Positions 1 through 8,430 of a stretch of 64,000 bases of DNA are shown here, piece by piece (positions within the stretch are counted from its first letter, which is position 1; each line of letters starts with the position of its first letter). Where the stretch lies: assembly GCF_004361735.1 (NCBI RefSeq), contig NZ_SNVV01000005.1, forward strand, positions 62,001-126,000. Direction: 5' to 3'. Source of the DNA: Azoarcus indigens (GTDB lineage: Bacteria > Pseudomonadota > Gammaproteobacteria > Burkholderiales > Rhodocyclaceae). Below the pieces are notes generated by a model, which did not search any database, was not told where the DNA came from, and saw only the letters and a program-made list of their open reading frames with translations. Made by a program: the position numbers and the translations under genes.

Positions 1-112
1 GCAGTTTCTCCGGGTGGCCGACCAGCGCAGTGACCTGGTGGCCGCGGGCGAGCAGCTCTTCGCGCAGGCCGGAGCCGATGTAGCCGGAAGCGCCGATGAG
101 TGCGACTTTCAT
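1..112 (-). CDS. NAD(P)-binding Rossmann protein, NmrA/SDR-like (partial)
   Basis: Only the first 37 codons of this leftward gene are in the window; it runs off the left edge. The start is the ATG at 112-110. The N-terminus MKVALIGASGYIG holds a dinucleotide-binding turn (GASGYIG, residues 7-13) typical of NmrA-like and atypical short-chain dehydrogenases. It is divergent from the LysR-type gene at 249, the usual layout of such a regulator and its target, so control by that regulator is a fair inference. The substrate cannot be told from this fragment. Confidence 0.7.
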   Translation of the reverse strand, partial: MKVALIGASGYIGSGLREELLARGHQVTALVGHPEKL

Positions 113-248
113 TTGATTCTCTCCACTGAGGTTGGGACGCCGTTCGGCGTTGGTGGGGAGATCATGCGCTTCGGAATTGAGGCGATAAACGCGTAAATGG
201 ATAATGGATTGTTATTCATTCAAGAACAAACCCGGCCGGAGCCCTCTC

Positions 249-1169
249 ATGAACAAGCCCACCACGCTGGACCTGAACGCCTTGCAGATCTTCGCCGCCG
301 TGGCCGAGGCCGGCGGCTTCACCGCGGCCGCGCTGCGCCTGGGCATGACCAAGGGCCAGTTGAGCCTGCAGGTGCGGCGGCTGGAGGCGCGGCTGGGCAC
401 CGCATTGTTCACCCGCACCACCCGGCAGGTGGCGCTTACCGCCGCCGGCCAGTCCCTGTTCGAGGAGTGCGGGCCACTGCTGGATCGACTGCGGGAGGCG
501 GTGGACCGGATTGCCGCCGGCGAGGCGGAACTGGCCGGGCTGCTGCGCATCTCCACCTCGGTGGACCACGCCGCCCAGTCGCTGGCGCCGGCGGTGGCCC
601 GTTTTGTTGCCCAGCATCCGGGCGTACAGGTGGAAATCCGCAGCAGCGACAAGGTGGTGGACATGGTGAAAGAGGGCATAGACCTCTCCATCCGCCTGGG
701 CTGGCTGCGGGATTCGTCCCAGCGCGCGCTCTACTTGCGCGCCTTCGACCAGTACATCGTCGCCGCGCCGGCCTACCTGCGGCGCAAGGGCATGCCGATG
801 CAACCGATGGATCTGGCGGAGCATGAGTGGATCGCGTTGACCCTGCTGCCAACGCCGCTGACCTGGACGCTGGAGCAGCGGGGCGGGGAGCCGGAGACGG
901 TGCAGGAGACAGTACAGGTGAGCGCCCGCTTGAAGGTGGATTCCCCGGCGGCCCTGCGGGCGCTGCTGGTGGAGGGCGCCGGCATCTCAGTGCTGGACGA
1001 AAGCTCGGCGATGCCGGAGCTGGCGGCCGGCAGATTGCAGCGGGTGCTGGAGGGCTGGCAACTGAAGCGCGGCGGCATCCATGCCGTGCTGCCGCCGGGC
1101 CGCCATGTGCCCGCGCGGGTGCGGGCCTTCATCGAGTTCTATCGCAACTGGCTGGGGGCGGCCGGCTGA
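249..1169 (+). CDS. LysR-family transcriptional regulator
   Basis: A 306-residue protein of normal LysR length. Residues about 7-65 form the winged helix-turn-helix, including the typical RRLEARLGTALFTRTTR stretch. The rest is the periplasmic-binding-like effector domain, ending in FIEFYRNWL. I chose the ATG at 249 because the alignment to the family begins at LNALQIF; an in-frame ATG at 204 would add 15 unrelated residues. It is divergent from the NAD(P)-binding gene at the left edge and probably controls it, in the pattern of LysR regulators of quinone or aldehyde oxidoreductases. The effector is unknown. Confidence 0.85.
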   Translation: MNKPTTLDLNALQIFAAVAEAGGFTAAALRLGMTKGQLSLQVRRLEARLGTALFTRTTRQVALTAAGQSLFEECGPLLDRLREAVDRIAAGEAELAGLLRISTSVDHAAQSLAPAVARFVAQHPGVQVEIRSSDKVVDMVKEGIDLSIRLGWLRDSSQRALYLRAFDQYIVAAPAYLRRKGMPMQPMDLAEHEWIALTLLPTPLTWTLEQRGGEPETVQETVQVSARLKVDSPAALRALLVEGAGISVLDESSAMPELAAGRLQRVLEGWQLKRGGIHAVLPPGRHVPARVRAFIEFYRNWLGAAG

Positions 1170-1244
1170 AGCGCACGGCGCCGCTGCACGGACGCTGCGG
1201 CTGCCCGCCCCGCCGCCGGCAGGGCAAGGCAGCCGGGCGCGGCA

Positions 1245-1940
1245 TCAGGCGCTGACGGTGATGCTGGAGCCGATCAGCTTGTCCGTCGCGTTGGCGCCCA
1301 TGGTTCCATAGGAAGACGCGAGTTGCAGCAGGCGGGCGAACAGCTGGCCGTCGCTGCTGCTGCCGCTGGTGCTGGTGCCGGTGGCGGCCGCGCTGGCGCT
1401 CTGGCTGGTGCTGCTGCCGGTGGATTCTCGGTAGGCGGCGGCTTCCGAGGCGGTGACACGGCCATCGCCGTTGGCGTCCGCCGCTTCGAAGTTGGTGGCC
1501 AGCGTGCTGAACAGGCTGCTGGCGGCGCTGTCGCTGGCCTCGCTCGCCATCGCGCTCAGCTCGTCCTGGGTGAAGCCGGTGTCTTCCTCGCCGGAGCCCT
1601 GGGGCGGCGGCGGGGGCGGCATGCCGCCCTGTTCCATGCGCATGCGGTTGAATTCGCCGTCCAGCTGCTGGCTCAGTTTCTCCAGCGTGGCGCTCATCTC
1701 GTCCTGCGTCACCTTGCCGTCGGCGTCGCTGTCCATAGCGTTGAACAGGTCTTCGGCGCTGGCACCCTCGGTGCCCAGGCTGGCGATGGCGGACTCCAGG
1801 TCGCTCTGTTCGATGTAGCCCTGGCCGTCGGTGTCCAGTGCCGAGAAGAGGTTCTCGGCCATCTTGGAAGCCCGGCTGCTCGAGGATGAGCTGCCCCAGG
1901 CGGTGTAGCCGTAGCTACTGGCGCTGCTGATCGAGGTCAT
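1245..1940 (-). CDS. EF-hand calcium-binding protein
   Basis: A 231-residue Ser/Ala-rich protein with at least three EF-hand loops: DTDGQGYIEQSDLE (about 36-49), DSDADGKVTQDEM (about 69-81) and DANGDGRVTASEA (about 154-166). The Asp and Glu residues at loop positions 1, 3, 5 and 12 are mostly kept, so calcium binding is likely. A proline run (PPPPPP) separates the first pair from the third hand. There is no clear signal peptide or membrane segment. It resembles bacterial EF-hand proteins of the XopAW type, but a role cannot be assigned. An AGGAG ribosome site precedes the ATG at 1940. It stands alone downstream of the two-component genes at 2064-3901. Confidence 0.75.
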   Translation of the reverse strand: MTSISSASSYGYTAWGSSSSSSRASKMAENLFSALDTDGQGYIEQSDLESAIASLGTEGASAEDLFNAMDSDADGKVTQDEMSATLEKLSQQLDGEFNRMRMEQGGMPPPPPPQGSGEEDTGFTQDELSAMASEASDSAASSLFSTLATNFEAADANGDGRVTASEAAAYRESTGSSTSQSASAAATGTSTSGSSSDGQLFARLLQLASSYGTMGANATDKLIGSSITVSA

Positions 1941-2063
1941 GATGGTGCTCCTGAACGGTGGTGGGCGCCCGTCGGAGACAGCGGCGGACGATACGCGCGC
2001 ACTTTAGGCCCACTGCCGTGTCAGGGTTTGTCCGCTTGGTATCGTGCTGGATACACAGGTTTT

Positions 2064-3179
2064 TCAGCTTTGGCGGGGGAGTGCCAGGCGGGCGATGAGG
2101 CCGCCTTCCGCGGCGTTGCGCAGCACCAGCTCGCCGCCATTGCGCCGCGCCGCATCGCGGGCGATGGACAAGCCCAGGCCGACGCCGCCGGAGTTGCGAT
2201 TGCGCGAGCCTTCCAGCCGCACGAAGGGCTCCATGACCTGGGCGATGCGGTTCTCCGGGATGCCGGGCCCCTGGTCGCGCACCTCGACGACGAGCTGCGT
2301 GGGCTGGTCGTCCAGCACGATGGTGGCGCGCTGGCCATAGCGCACCGCGTTGTCCACCAGATTGTCCAGGCAGCGGCGTAGTGCGGTCGGCTGGCCTTGT
2401 ATCGGCCGCGCGGTGCCGCGCACCTCCACTTCGGCGCCATGCTCGCGGGCGTCTTCCGCCACCGAGTCGGCCAGCGCCTGCACGTCCAGCAGCTGCCAGG
2501 GCTCGCTGTGGGCTTCGCCGCGCAGATAACCCAGGGTGGCGTCCAGCATCGCGGCCATCTCGGCGATGTCCTCGCGCAGGCGGCCGCGGTTTTCTTCGTC
2601 CACCGGCGCTTCGATGCGCAGCTTCATGCGGGTGAGCGGCGTGCGCAGGTCGTGGGAAACGGCGGCGAGGAAGCGCTCGCGTTCTTCCAGCTGGGCGCGG
2701 ATGCGGTTCTGCATGTGGTTGAACACCCGCGCCGCCTGCCGCGCCTCCTCCGGGCCTTGTTCGGCCACCGGCGGGCTGTTGAGGTTGTCGCCGAGGCGGG
2801 CGGCGGCGTTGGCCAGCTGCTGGATGGGGCGGGCGATCATGCGTGCGCCGATGCCGGCGGCCAGGGTGACGGCGATGAACTGGATGGTGAGCCCCACCCA
2901 CAGGCCCAGCGGCGCGCCGGGGAGGGCGCGCGGCGGCCCGTCCGGGTCGAAGGGGCGGGGTTCGGCGCCATCGCCGCCGCGCGGGCCGGGCGGCTGGCCG
3001 TCCTGGCGCGCTTCCGGCGGGCGCATGTCGCTGCCTTCGAAGCGCGGCGGCGGGCCGCGGAAGGCGGGCGGGGCGATGAAGACCAGCAGCGCGGCGGCGA
3101 TCAGGTGGCTGGCGACCAGCGCCAGGGTGACGAGCCCGAACAGGCGGCCGAACACCGAGTCCGGCAGCAGCCGCCGCAT
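2064..3179 (-). CDS. EnvZ-type sensor histidine kinase
   Basis: A 371-residue inner-membrane kinase. A transmembrane helix (about 13-36) is followed by a periplasmic stretch (about 37-90) that is almost all Pro, Gly, Arg and acidic residues, then a second helix (about 91-112), a HAMP linker, the phospho-acceptor box AAVSHDLRTP (His176) and an ATP-binding domain with N, G1 (DQGPGIPE) and G2 (GVGLGLSIA) motifs. Its start overlaps the stop of the response regulator at 3179 by one base (TGATG), so the two are translated together. The low-complexity periplasmic loop is too short for a folded sensor domain; the signal may be sensed through the membrane or a partner. Confidence 0.85.
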   Translation of the reverse strand: MRRLLPDSVFGRLFGLVTLALVASHLIAAALLVFIAPPAFRGPPPRFEGSDMRPPEARQDGQPPGPRGGDGAEPRPFDPDGPPRALPGAPLGLWVGLTIQFIAVTLAAGIGARMIARPIQQLANAAARLGDNLNSPPVAEQGPEEARQAARVFNHMQNRIRAQLEERERFLAAVSHDLRTPLTRMKLRIEAPVDEENRGRLREDIAEMAAMLDATLGYLRGEAHSEPWQLLDVQALADSVAEDAREHGAEVEVRGTARPIQGQPTALRRCLDNLVDNAVRYGQRATIVLDDQPTQLVVEVRDQGPGIPENRIAQVMEPFVRLEGSRNRNSGGVGLGLSIARDAARRNGGELVLRNAAEGGLIARLALPRQS

Positions 3180-3901
3180 CAGCGCGTCACCTCGGCGTCG
3201 AACAGGTAGCCCTCGCCGCGTATGGTCTTGAGCAGGCGCGGCAGGCGCGGGTCTTCACGCAGCTTCTGGCGCAGGCGGGAGACCAGCAGGTCGATGCTGC
3301 GGTCGAAGGCTTCGGCGGCCTTGCCGCGGGCGGCGTCCATCAGCTGATCGCGGTTGAGCACGCAGCGCGGGCGCTGGATGAAGGCCCACAGCAGGCGGAA
3401 CTCGGCGTTGGACAGGGGCACCGCCAGCTTGTCGGGCGAGGTCAGCAGCCGGGTCAGCGGGTTGAGGCGCCAGCCGTCGAAGCGGATGTCGCCGCTCTGG
3501 GGGTCCTGCCCGGCGGCGTGCGGCGACTTGCCGTTGGCGCGGCGCAGGATGGTGTGGATGCGGGCGACCAGCTCGCGCGGGTCGAAGGGTTTGACCACGT
3601 AGTCGTCCGCGCCCAGTTCCAGGCCGACGATGCGGTCGGTGATCTCGCCGCGGGCGGTGAGCATCACGATGGCGATGTCGCTGCTGGCGCGCAGCTTGCG
3701 GCACAGGGCGAGGCCGTCCTCGCCCGGCAGCATGAGGTCGAGGATGACGAGGTCGGGCGGGCGTGCCGCCATGCTGGCCTGCATGGCCGCGCCGTCGGCC
3801 GCTTCCGCGGTGTCGAAGCCGAAGCCGCTGAGGTAGTCGCTCAGGAGGCGGCGGATCTGCGGGTCGTCGTCGACGATGAGGATGCGATGGGGGGTGTTCA
3901 A
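3179..3901 (-). CDS. OmpR-family response regulator
   Basis: A 240-residue regulator. The receiver domain (1-120) has the acidic pocket DDD (11-13), phospho-acceptor Asp55 in LVILDLMLPG and the conserved Lys in VVKPFDP. The C-terminal winged helix (about 140-235) ends in RLLKTIRGEGYLFD, as in OmpR/RstA. It is the first gene of a two-gene operon with the kinase at 2064. Two adjacent inverted repeats lie at 3983-4002 and 4004-4019, 80-120 bp before the start, and may be autoregulatory sites. The target genes are unknown. Confidence 0.88.
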   Translation of the reverse strand: MNTPHRILIVDDDPQIRRLLSDYLSGFGFDTAEAADGAAMQASMAARPPDLVILDLMLPGEDGLALCRKLRASSDIAIVMLTARGEITDRIVGLELGADDYVVKPFDPRELVARIHTILRRANGKSPHAAGQDPQSGDIRFDGWRLNPLTRLLTSPDKLAVPLSNAEFRLLWAFIQRPRCVLNRDQLMDAARGKAAEAFDRSIDLLVSRLRQKLREDPRLPRLLKTIRGEGYLFDAEVTR

Positions 3902-3982
3902 GCGGGCTCCTGCGCGGTGCGCTGCTGCTCAGGGAGCGGATTGTGGTGCGGCGGCGGCGGGCTGTGTTGGCGGCTTTGTGCC

Positions 3983-4019
3983 TTGTATTAGGCTTGATAC
4001 AAATCGCCATACATGGCGA
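3983..4019. promoter_or_regulatory. Paired inverted repeats upstream of response regulator
   Basis: Two palindromes sit side by side: TTGTAT-N8-ATACAA (3983-4002) and TCGCCAT-AC-ATGGCGA (4004-4019). They lie between the response-regulator start (3901) and the end of the copper operon (4095). The first is AT-rich in an otherwise GC-rich gap and could be an OmpR-type operator. The second could be an operator or an RNA stem. No experimental support. Confidence 0.35.
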
Positions 4020-4094
4020 AAGCCCGGGCGCCAGGAGGGGCGCGGCGTGCGCGGGGGTGGCGCTCGCGGCCGCCCGAGCAAGGTTTACCTGAAT

Positions 4095-4466
4095 TTACTC
4101 GGCCGGCTGTATCTCGGTGACGATGAAAGCGCCGTCCACCCTGTCGGCGCGGAACTTCACCCTGGCGCCGACGGCGGCGCGCTCCAGCAGGGCGGGGTCG
4201 GCGGCGGTGAACACCATGGTCATCGCCGGCATGCCGAGGTTGGCGAGCGGGCCGTGGGCGATGGTGATCTTGCCGGCGCTCTTGTCGATGCGGCGCACGG
4301 TGCCTTCGCTGAGGGGCTCGCCTGCTTCGCCGGCCGCAGCGGGCGGCTGAGCCGCGCCGTGGTCGTGCATGGCGCCGTGGCCGCCGTGGTCGTCATGCTG
4401 GGCGAGGGCGGGGAAGGCGAGCAGGGCAAGGGTGGCGAGTGCGGCAAGGGAAGCGGTGCGGGCCAT
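4095..4466 (-). CDS. CusF-like periplasmic copper-binding protein
   Basis: A 123-residue protein with a signal peptide (about 1-22, cleaved after ALA), a His-rich linker (HDDHGGHGAMHDH) and a C-terminal Cu-binding domain (about 52-121). The motif ITIAHGPLANLGMPAMTMVF carries the His and two Met ligands of CusF; the Trp that caps the metal in E. coli CusF is replaced by Met, as in many homologues. CusF-type proteins carry Cu(I)/Ag(I) in the periplasm to an efflux pump. This is the last gene of the leftward copper operon. No RND pump genes are present here, so the partner must be elsewhere or this is only a buffer. Confidence 0.82.
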   Translation of the reverse strand: MARTASLAALATLALLAFPALAQHDDHGGHGAMHDHGAAQPPAAAGEAGEPLSEGTVRRIDKSAGKITIAHGPLANLGMPAMTMVFTAADPALLERAAVGARVKFRADRVDGAFIVTEIQPAE

Positions 4467-4520
4467 GGTTTCTCCTGGGGCGGGTGTCTGTTTGGTTTTG
4501 AAGGGGCGAGCCGGCCGCGC

Positions 4521-5024
4521 TCAGCGCGGCACTACTTCCACCGTGCCGCTCATGCCGGCTTCGAAGTGGCCGGGCAGCAGGCAGGCGTAGGTGTAGAGGC
4601 CGGGGCGGTTGAAGGTCCACACCAGCTCGCCCTGGTCGCCCGGGGCGAGATGCACCGCGTGGGCGTCGGCATGCGCCATGGCGGGGTTCTGCCGCATGGC
4701 GGCGGCGTGCTCGCGCAGGCTGGGCTCGGTGCCCAGCACCAGCTCGTGCATCACCTTGCCCTCGTTGGTCAGCTTCAGGCGCACGGTTTCGCCTTCGCGT
4801 ACTTCCAGCCGCTCCGGCGAGAAACGCATGCTGTCGTGCAGGCCGATGGCGATCTCGCGGCTCACCGCGACGGCGTCGCCGGCGATGCCCCAGGCTTGCT
4901 GGGCGGCGGTGGCCGCGCCGCCGTGGCCGGCGTGGTCTTCATCGCCGTGGGCGAGGGCGGCGGCGGGCGCCAGCGCAGCGGCCAGGGCCAGCAGCAGGGC
5001 GGGGTGGGAAAACAGTGGCTTCAT
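4521..5024 (-). CDS. Periplasmic cupredoxin-domain protein
   Basis: A 167-residue exported protein with a signal peptide (about 1-25) followed by HGDEDHAGHGG and a plastocyanin-like domain (about 60-167). The C-terminal FNRPGLYTYACLLPGHFEAGM gives the cupredoxin Cys-x3-4-His-x4-Met ligand set, with the first His in VMHELVLG. I chose the ATG at 5024 because it follows an AGGAA ribosome site and begins the signal peptide; an ATG 10 codons upstream does not. It likely binds periplasmic copper next to the multicopper oxidase. Copper operon, 69 bp after the oxidase stop. Confidence 0.8.
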   Translation of the reverse strand: MKPLFSHPALLLALAAALAPAAALAHGDEDHAGHGGAATAAQQAWGIAGDAVAVSREIAIGLHDSMRFSPERLEVREGETVRLKLTNEGKVMHELVLGTEPSLREHAAAMRQNPAMAHADAHAVHLAPGDQGELVWTFNRPGLYTYACLLPGHFEAGMSGTVEVVPR

Positions 5025-5093
5025 GGTGGGTTCCTGTCTGGTGGACCGGCGCATCTGCGCGGGCCTGCGGGCCTGCGGGCCTGGGGCGTGGGC

Positions 5094-6503
5094 TCAGTGG
5101 CCCTCGTGGCTGCCGTGGCCCTGCGGCTTGCGTACCTGCATTTCCACCTTGCGGCCGTCGGTGGATGAGCCGGATTGGGCCGGTGCGCGCGGCGCCGGGG
5201 CGGGCTCGCCGGTCCATTCGCGGGCGACGGTGCCTTCCGGGTGGCGGTACCAGCCGGGGTCGCTGTAGTCGCCCGGCTTCTGGTCGCGGCGCACCTTCAG
5301 CACCGAGAACATGCCGCCCATCTCCAGCGCGCCAAAGGGGCCGCGACCGGCCATCATCGGCAGGGTGTTCTCCGGCAGCGGCATTTCCATCTCGGCCATG
5401 TCGGCCATGCCGCGCTCGCCCATCACCATGTAGTCCGGCACCAGCTTCTGGATCTTCTCCACCAGGCCGCGGTGATCCACGCCGATCATGGTCGGCACCT
5501 CGTGGCCCATGGCGTTCATGACGTGGTGGGACTTGTGGCAGTGCAGTGCCCAGTCGCCCTCCTCGTCGGCGATGAACTCGATCTGCCGCATCTGGCCGAC
5601 GCCGACGTCGGTGGTCACCTCCGGCCAGCGCGCGGCCCGGGGCACGGCGCCGCCGTCGGTGCCGGTGACTTCGAACTCGTGGCCGTGCAGGTGGATGGGG
5701 TGGTTGGTCATGGTCAGGTTGCCGATGCGGATGCGCACCCGGTCGCCGCGCTGCACGTTGAGGGTGTCGATGCCGGGGAAGGCGCGGCTGTTCCAGGTCC
5801 ACAGGTTGAACTCGGTCATGGTGTTCACCCGCGGGACGTAGCTGCCCGGCTCGATGTCGTAGGCGTTGATGAGGAAGCAGAAGTCGCGGTCCACCCGGGC
5901 GATGTCGGGGTTGCCGCCCTTGGGGTGGGTGATCCACAGGCCCATCATGCCCATCGCCATCTGCACCATTTCGTCGGCGTGCGGGTGGTACATGAAGGTG
6001 CCGGGGCGGCGGGCGGTGAATTCGTAGACGTAGGTCTTGCCCGGCGGGATCTGCGGCTGGGTGAGGCCGCCGACGCCGTCCATGCCGTTGGGCAGGCGCT
6101 GGCCATGCCAATGCACGGTGGTGTGTTCCGGCAGGCGGTTGGTGACGAAGATGCGCACCTTGTCGCCCTCCACCACCTCGATGGTGGGGCCGGGCGACTG
6201 GCCGTTGTAGCCCCACAGGCGGGCGACCATGCCGGGGGCGATCTCGCGCTCCACCGGTTCGGCGACGAGGTGGAACTCCTTCACGCCGCCGTTCATGCGC
6301 CAGGGCGCGCTCCAGCCGTTGAGGGTGACCACCGGGTCGTAGGGCCGGCCGGTGGACGGCCGCAGCGGCGGCGCGGTGGCGGCGCCCTGCTGGCTGGCAG
6401 GTTCGGGCAGGGCGGCGAGGGCACCGCGGCCAACGGCGGCGGAGGCGGCCGCGGCGCCGATGAGGCCGGCGCGGGCGAGGAAATGGCGTCTGGCGTTGCT
6501 CAT
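5094..6503 (-). CDS. Multicopper oxidase (CopA/CueO-like)
   Basis: A 469-residue oxidase with a Tat-type leader (SNARRHFLARAG, then a hydrophobic stretch). All four copper-ligand motifs are present: HWHG (131-134), HPHAD (173-177), HPIHLHGH (268-275) and HCHKSHHVMNAM (321-332), giving the type 1 and trinuclear sites. A Met-rich segment (about 355-400) resembles the Cu(I)-binding loop of CueO and the Met-rich region of CopA. The expected reaction is oxidation of Cu(I) to the less toxic Cu(II) in the periplasm. The ATG at 6503 is chosen because it begins the Tat leader; a long open frame extends upstream but is out of frame with the adjacent gene. Copper operon. Confidence 0.9.
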   Translation of the reverse strand: MSNARRHFLARAGLIGAAAASAAVGRGALAALPEPASQQGAATAPPLRPSTGRPYDPVVTLNGWSAPWRMNGGVKEFHLVAEPVEREIAPGMVARLWGYNGQSPGPTIEVVEGDKVRIFVTNRLPEHTTVHWHGQRLPNGMDGVGGLTQPQIPPGKTYVYEFTARRPGTFMYHPHADEMVQMAMGMMGLWITHPKGGNPDIARVDRDFCFLINAYDIEPGSYVPRVNTMTEFNLWTWNSRAFPGIDTLNVQRGDRVRIRIGNLTMTNHPIHLHGHEFEVTGTDGGAVPRAARWPEVTTDVGVGQMRQIEFIADEEGDWALHCHKSHHVMNAMGHEVPTMIGVDHRGLVEKIQKLVPDYMVMGERGMADMAEMEMPLPENTLPMMAGRGPFGALEMGGMFSVLKVRRDQKPGDYSDPGWYRHPEGTVAREWTGEPAPAPRAPAQSGSSTDGRKVEMQVRKPQGHGSHEGH

Positions 6504-6517
6504 GCGGGCGTCCTGTG

Positions 6518-7957
6518 TCAGTGGCCGGCGGCGGCTTCGGCCGGCGCCGCCGCGGTGGTTTCGGTTTGCGGCAGCAGCGTGGGCGCGCCCAGGCGCTCGG
6601 CCTGCAGCGCCGCGTCGGCGAGCCAGAAGTCGCGCTGGGCGTCCAGGGCCTGGGCGACGGCGGCCACCTGGCTGCGGGCGTCGGCGAGCAGCTCGAACAC
6701 GCCGATCAGCATGCCGTTGTAGGCGTAGGCCATTTCTTCCGACACCCGCTTGCGCAGCGGCACCACTTCGTCGCGATAGTGGCGCGCCAGCTGCCAGTTG
6801 CTGCGGTAGACGGCGTAGCTTTCGCGCAGGCGGGAATGGGCTGCCACCGCGGCCTGGGCGTTGCGGTTGAGGGCGGCGAGGTAGCGCGCCTCGGCGCCGG
6901 CGCGGCGGGCGTCGCCGAAGTCGAACAGCGGCAGCGGCACTTCGACTTCGTAGCCGCGCTGGGTGGGCTTGCCGGTTTCGTCGTTCACCGCGCCGCCCAG
7001 GGTGAGGCCATCGACGATGCTGGTGACGCGGCTCACGCCGGCGTCGCGGGCGATGCGGTCGAGGTCGGCGCGCAGGATGCGCAGGTCCAGGCGCTGGTCC
7101 AGTCCGGCCTGGCTGCTTTCCTGCTCGCTCGCGATCTGCGCCGGCAGCTCGGGCAGGCGCTCCGGCAGGCGCAGCCGGGCGGCCTGTTCCGGCGGCAGGC
7201 CGAGCAGGCGCACCAGGGCTTCGCGGGCAGCCAGTGCCTGCTGGCGGGCGCGGGTGGTCTCCGCCACCGCCTCGGCATGGAAAGCCTGTTCGCGGGATTG
7301 CTGCAGCAAGCTGAAGCTGCCGGTGGCGCGCATGCGGCGGGCGAGTTCGGCACCGGCCTCGGCGGCCTCGCCCACCTGCTCGCGGTAGCGCAGCGCCTGC
7401 TCCGCCGCCACCGCTCTTACCCAGGCCTGGCGGGCATCCGCCGCCTGCATGACGAGGGTGGCGGAGAGCTGGGCACGCAGGCGGCGCTGGGTGGATTCGG
7501 CCTGCTTCATCCGCGTTGGCAGCAGCACCAGGTCGAGCAGGGAAACGGACAGGCTGCGGCCGATGTCCAGCTCCGCCTCGCCGCCTTCGCGCCGTACCAG
7601 GCGCTCGAAGGCGAACACCGGGTTGGGCAGGCGGGCGCCGGCGGTGGCGTCGGCCGAGGCGGCGGCACTGTCGGCCAGCAGGGCCTGGAAGGCCGGGCTG
7701 TAGCCGAGAGCGATGCGCACCGCGTCGTCCGCGCTCAGCGGCTGCGTCAGCATGCGGTCCACCGCGGCGGCGGCGTCGTGGCGGCTGGCGTCGCCGCGCA
7801 GCCAACGGGCTTCGGTGCCGCCGTGTTCGCGGCTGAAGCTTGCGGCTTCGTCGAAGTTGTCGTCCAGCGTCAGCGAAGCGCAGCCGCTGGCGAGCAGGGC
7901 GGCGGCGAGGGCCAGGGCGAGGGCGCGCGGCGTGCGGCGGCTCGGCTTGGGCGTCAT
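6518..7957 (-). CDS. TolC-family outer-membrane factor lipoprotein (CusC/CzcC-like)
   Basis: A 479-residue outer-membrane efflux protein. The N-terminus ends in a lipobox (LLASGC), so it is a lipoprotein like CusC and OprM. The body has long Ala/Arg/Gln-rich helices in two repeats, as in the TolC tunnel, with PNPVFAFE and the second-repeat VEVPLPLFDFGDA motif. In metal systems this is the exit duct of a tripartite pump. No inner-membrane RND or adaptor gene is linked here. Translation is coupled to the upstream 105-residue gene by an ATGA overlap at 7954-7957; the oxidase starts 14 bp downstream. Confidence 0.82.
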   Translation of the reverse strand: MTPKPSRRTPRALALALAAALLASGCASLTLDDNFDEAASFSREHGGTEARWLRGDASRHDAAAAVDRMLTQPLSADDAVRIALGYSPAFQALLADSAAASADATAGARLPNPVFAFERLVRREGGEAELDIGRSLSVSLLDLVLLPTRMKQAESTQRRLRAQLSATLVMQAADARQAWVRAVAAEQALRYREQVGEAAEAGAELARRMRATGSFSLLQQSREQAFHAEAVAETTRARQQALAAREALVRLLGLPPEQAARLRLPERLPELPAQIASEQESSQAGLDQRLDLRILRADLDRIARDAGVSRVTSIVDGLTLGGAVNDETGKPTQRGYEVEVPLPLFDFGDARRAGAEARYLAALNRNAQAAVAAHSRLRESYAVYRSNWQLARHYRDEVVPLRKRVSEEMAYAYNGMLIGVFELLADARSQVAAVAQALDAQRDFWLADAALQAERLGAPTLLPQTETTAAAPAEAAAGH

Positions 7958-8271
7958 GGGCGGGCCTCGTGGTCGTGGTGGGCATGGCCGCTGCCGTGTG
8001 AGCCGTGCGCGCCGGGCGCAGTGGCGTCGTCGGCCGGAGCCAACTGGCCGGCGTGGCCGCCGAGGCGGCCGGCTTCGTCGTTGGCGGCGCGCCAGTCCTG
8101 CAGCGGGGCGTCGGCCGACCAGCTGCGGTAGTTCTCCAGCGCGGCGCCGGTCTGCGTCGTTGCGGTGGCTGAGGCAGGCGAGCCCGCATGGCTGTGGTCG
8201 TGCTGCTGGGCGGCTGCCGGCAGGGCCAGCGCCAGGGCGGCGAGCGGCGGCAGGAGAAGGGCGGACTTCAT
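7954..8271 (-). CDS. Small exported His-rich protein of copper operon
   Basis: A 105-residue protein with a signal peptide (about 1-21, LPAAAQ) and His clusters at both ends of the mature part (QQHDHSH; HGSHGSGHAHHDHE). The central part is short and polar. I do not recognise a domain. It is the first gene of the leftward copper operon and is coupled to the efflux channel by an ATGA overlap. The His content and context suggest a periplasmic metal buffer. Its promoter must lie in the 8272-8388 gap, which holds the palindrome at 8342-8359. Confidence 0.7.
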   Translation of the reverse strand: MKSALLLPPLAALALALPAAAQQHDHSHAGSPASATATTQTGAALENYRSWSADAPLQDWRAANDEAGRLGGHAGQLAPADDATAPGAHGSHGSGHAHHDHEARP

Positions 8272-8341
8272 GCGCGGCGGACCTTGCGGAAGGAGATGGG
8301 GCGATGATGGCGGCCACCGGCAAACCGCATCCTGACGCAGG

Positions 8342-8359
8342 GATTACATCTTTGTAATC
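8342..8359. promoter_or_regulatory. Copper-regulator-like palindrome between divergent operons
   Basis: A perfect inverted repeat, GATTACA-TCTT-TGTAATC, lies between the leftward copper operon (start 8271) and the rightward regulator genes (start 8389 or 8431). The layout and TTAC/GTAA half-sites are of the kind bound by CopR/CusR-type response regulators. I infer that the regulator encoded just downstream binds here and controls both directions. Confidence 0.6.
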
Positions 8360-8430
8360 TTGTCGCCCCCGCCGGCGGCGGGGGCAGAATGGCCGCCAAC
8401 CGCCCGCTGCCGGGCAAGCGAGATGAAAGC

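Noticed and set aside
5094-8189. A single 1031-codon leftward frame that would fuse the multicopper oxidase to an N-terminal extension.
   Set aside because: The extension is the out-of-frame shadow of the efflux-channel gene; the Tat leader at 6503 marks the real oxidase start.
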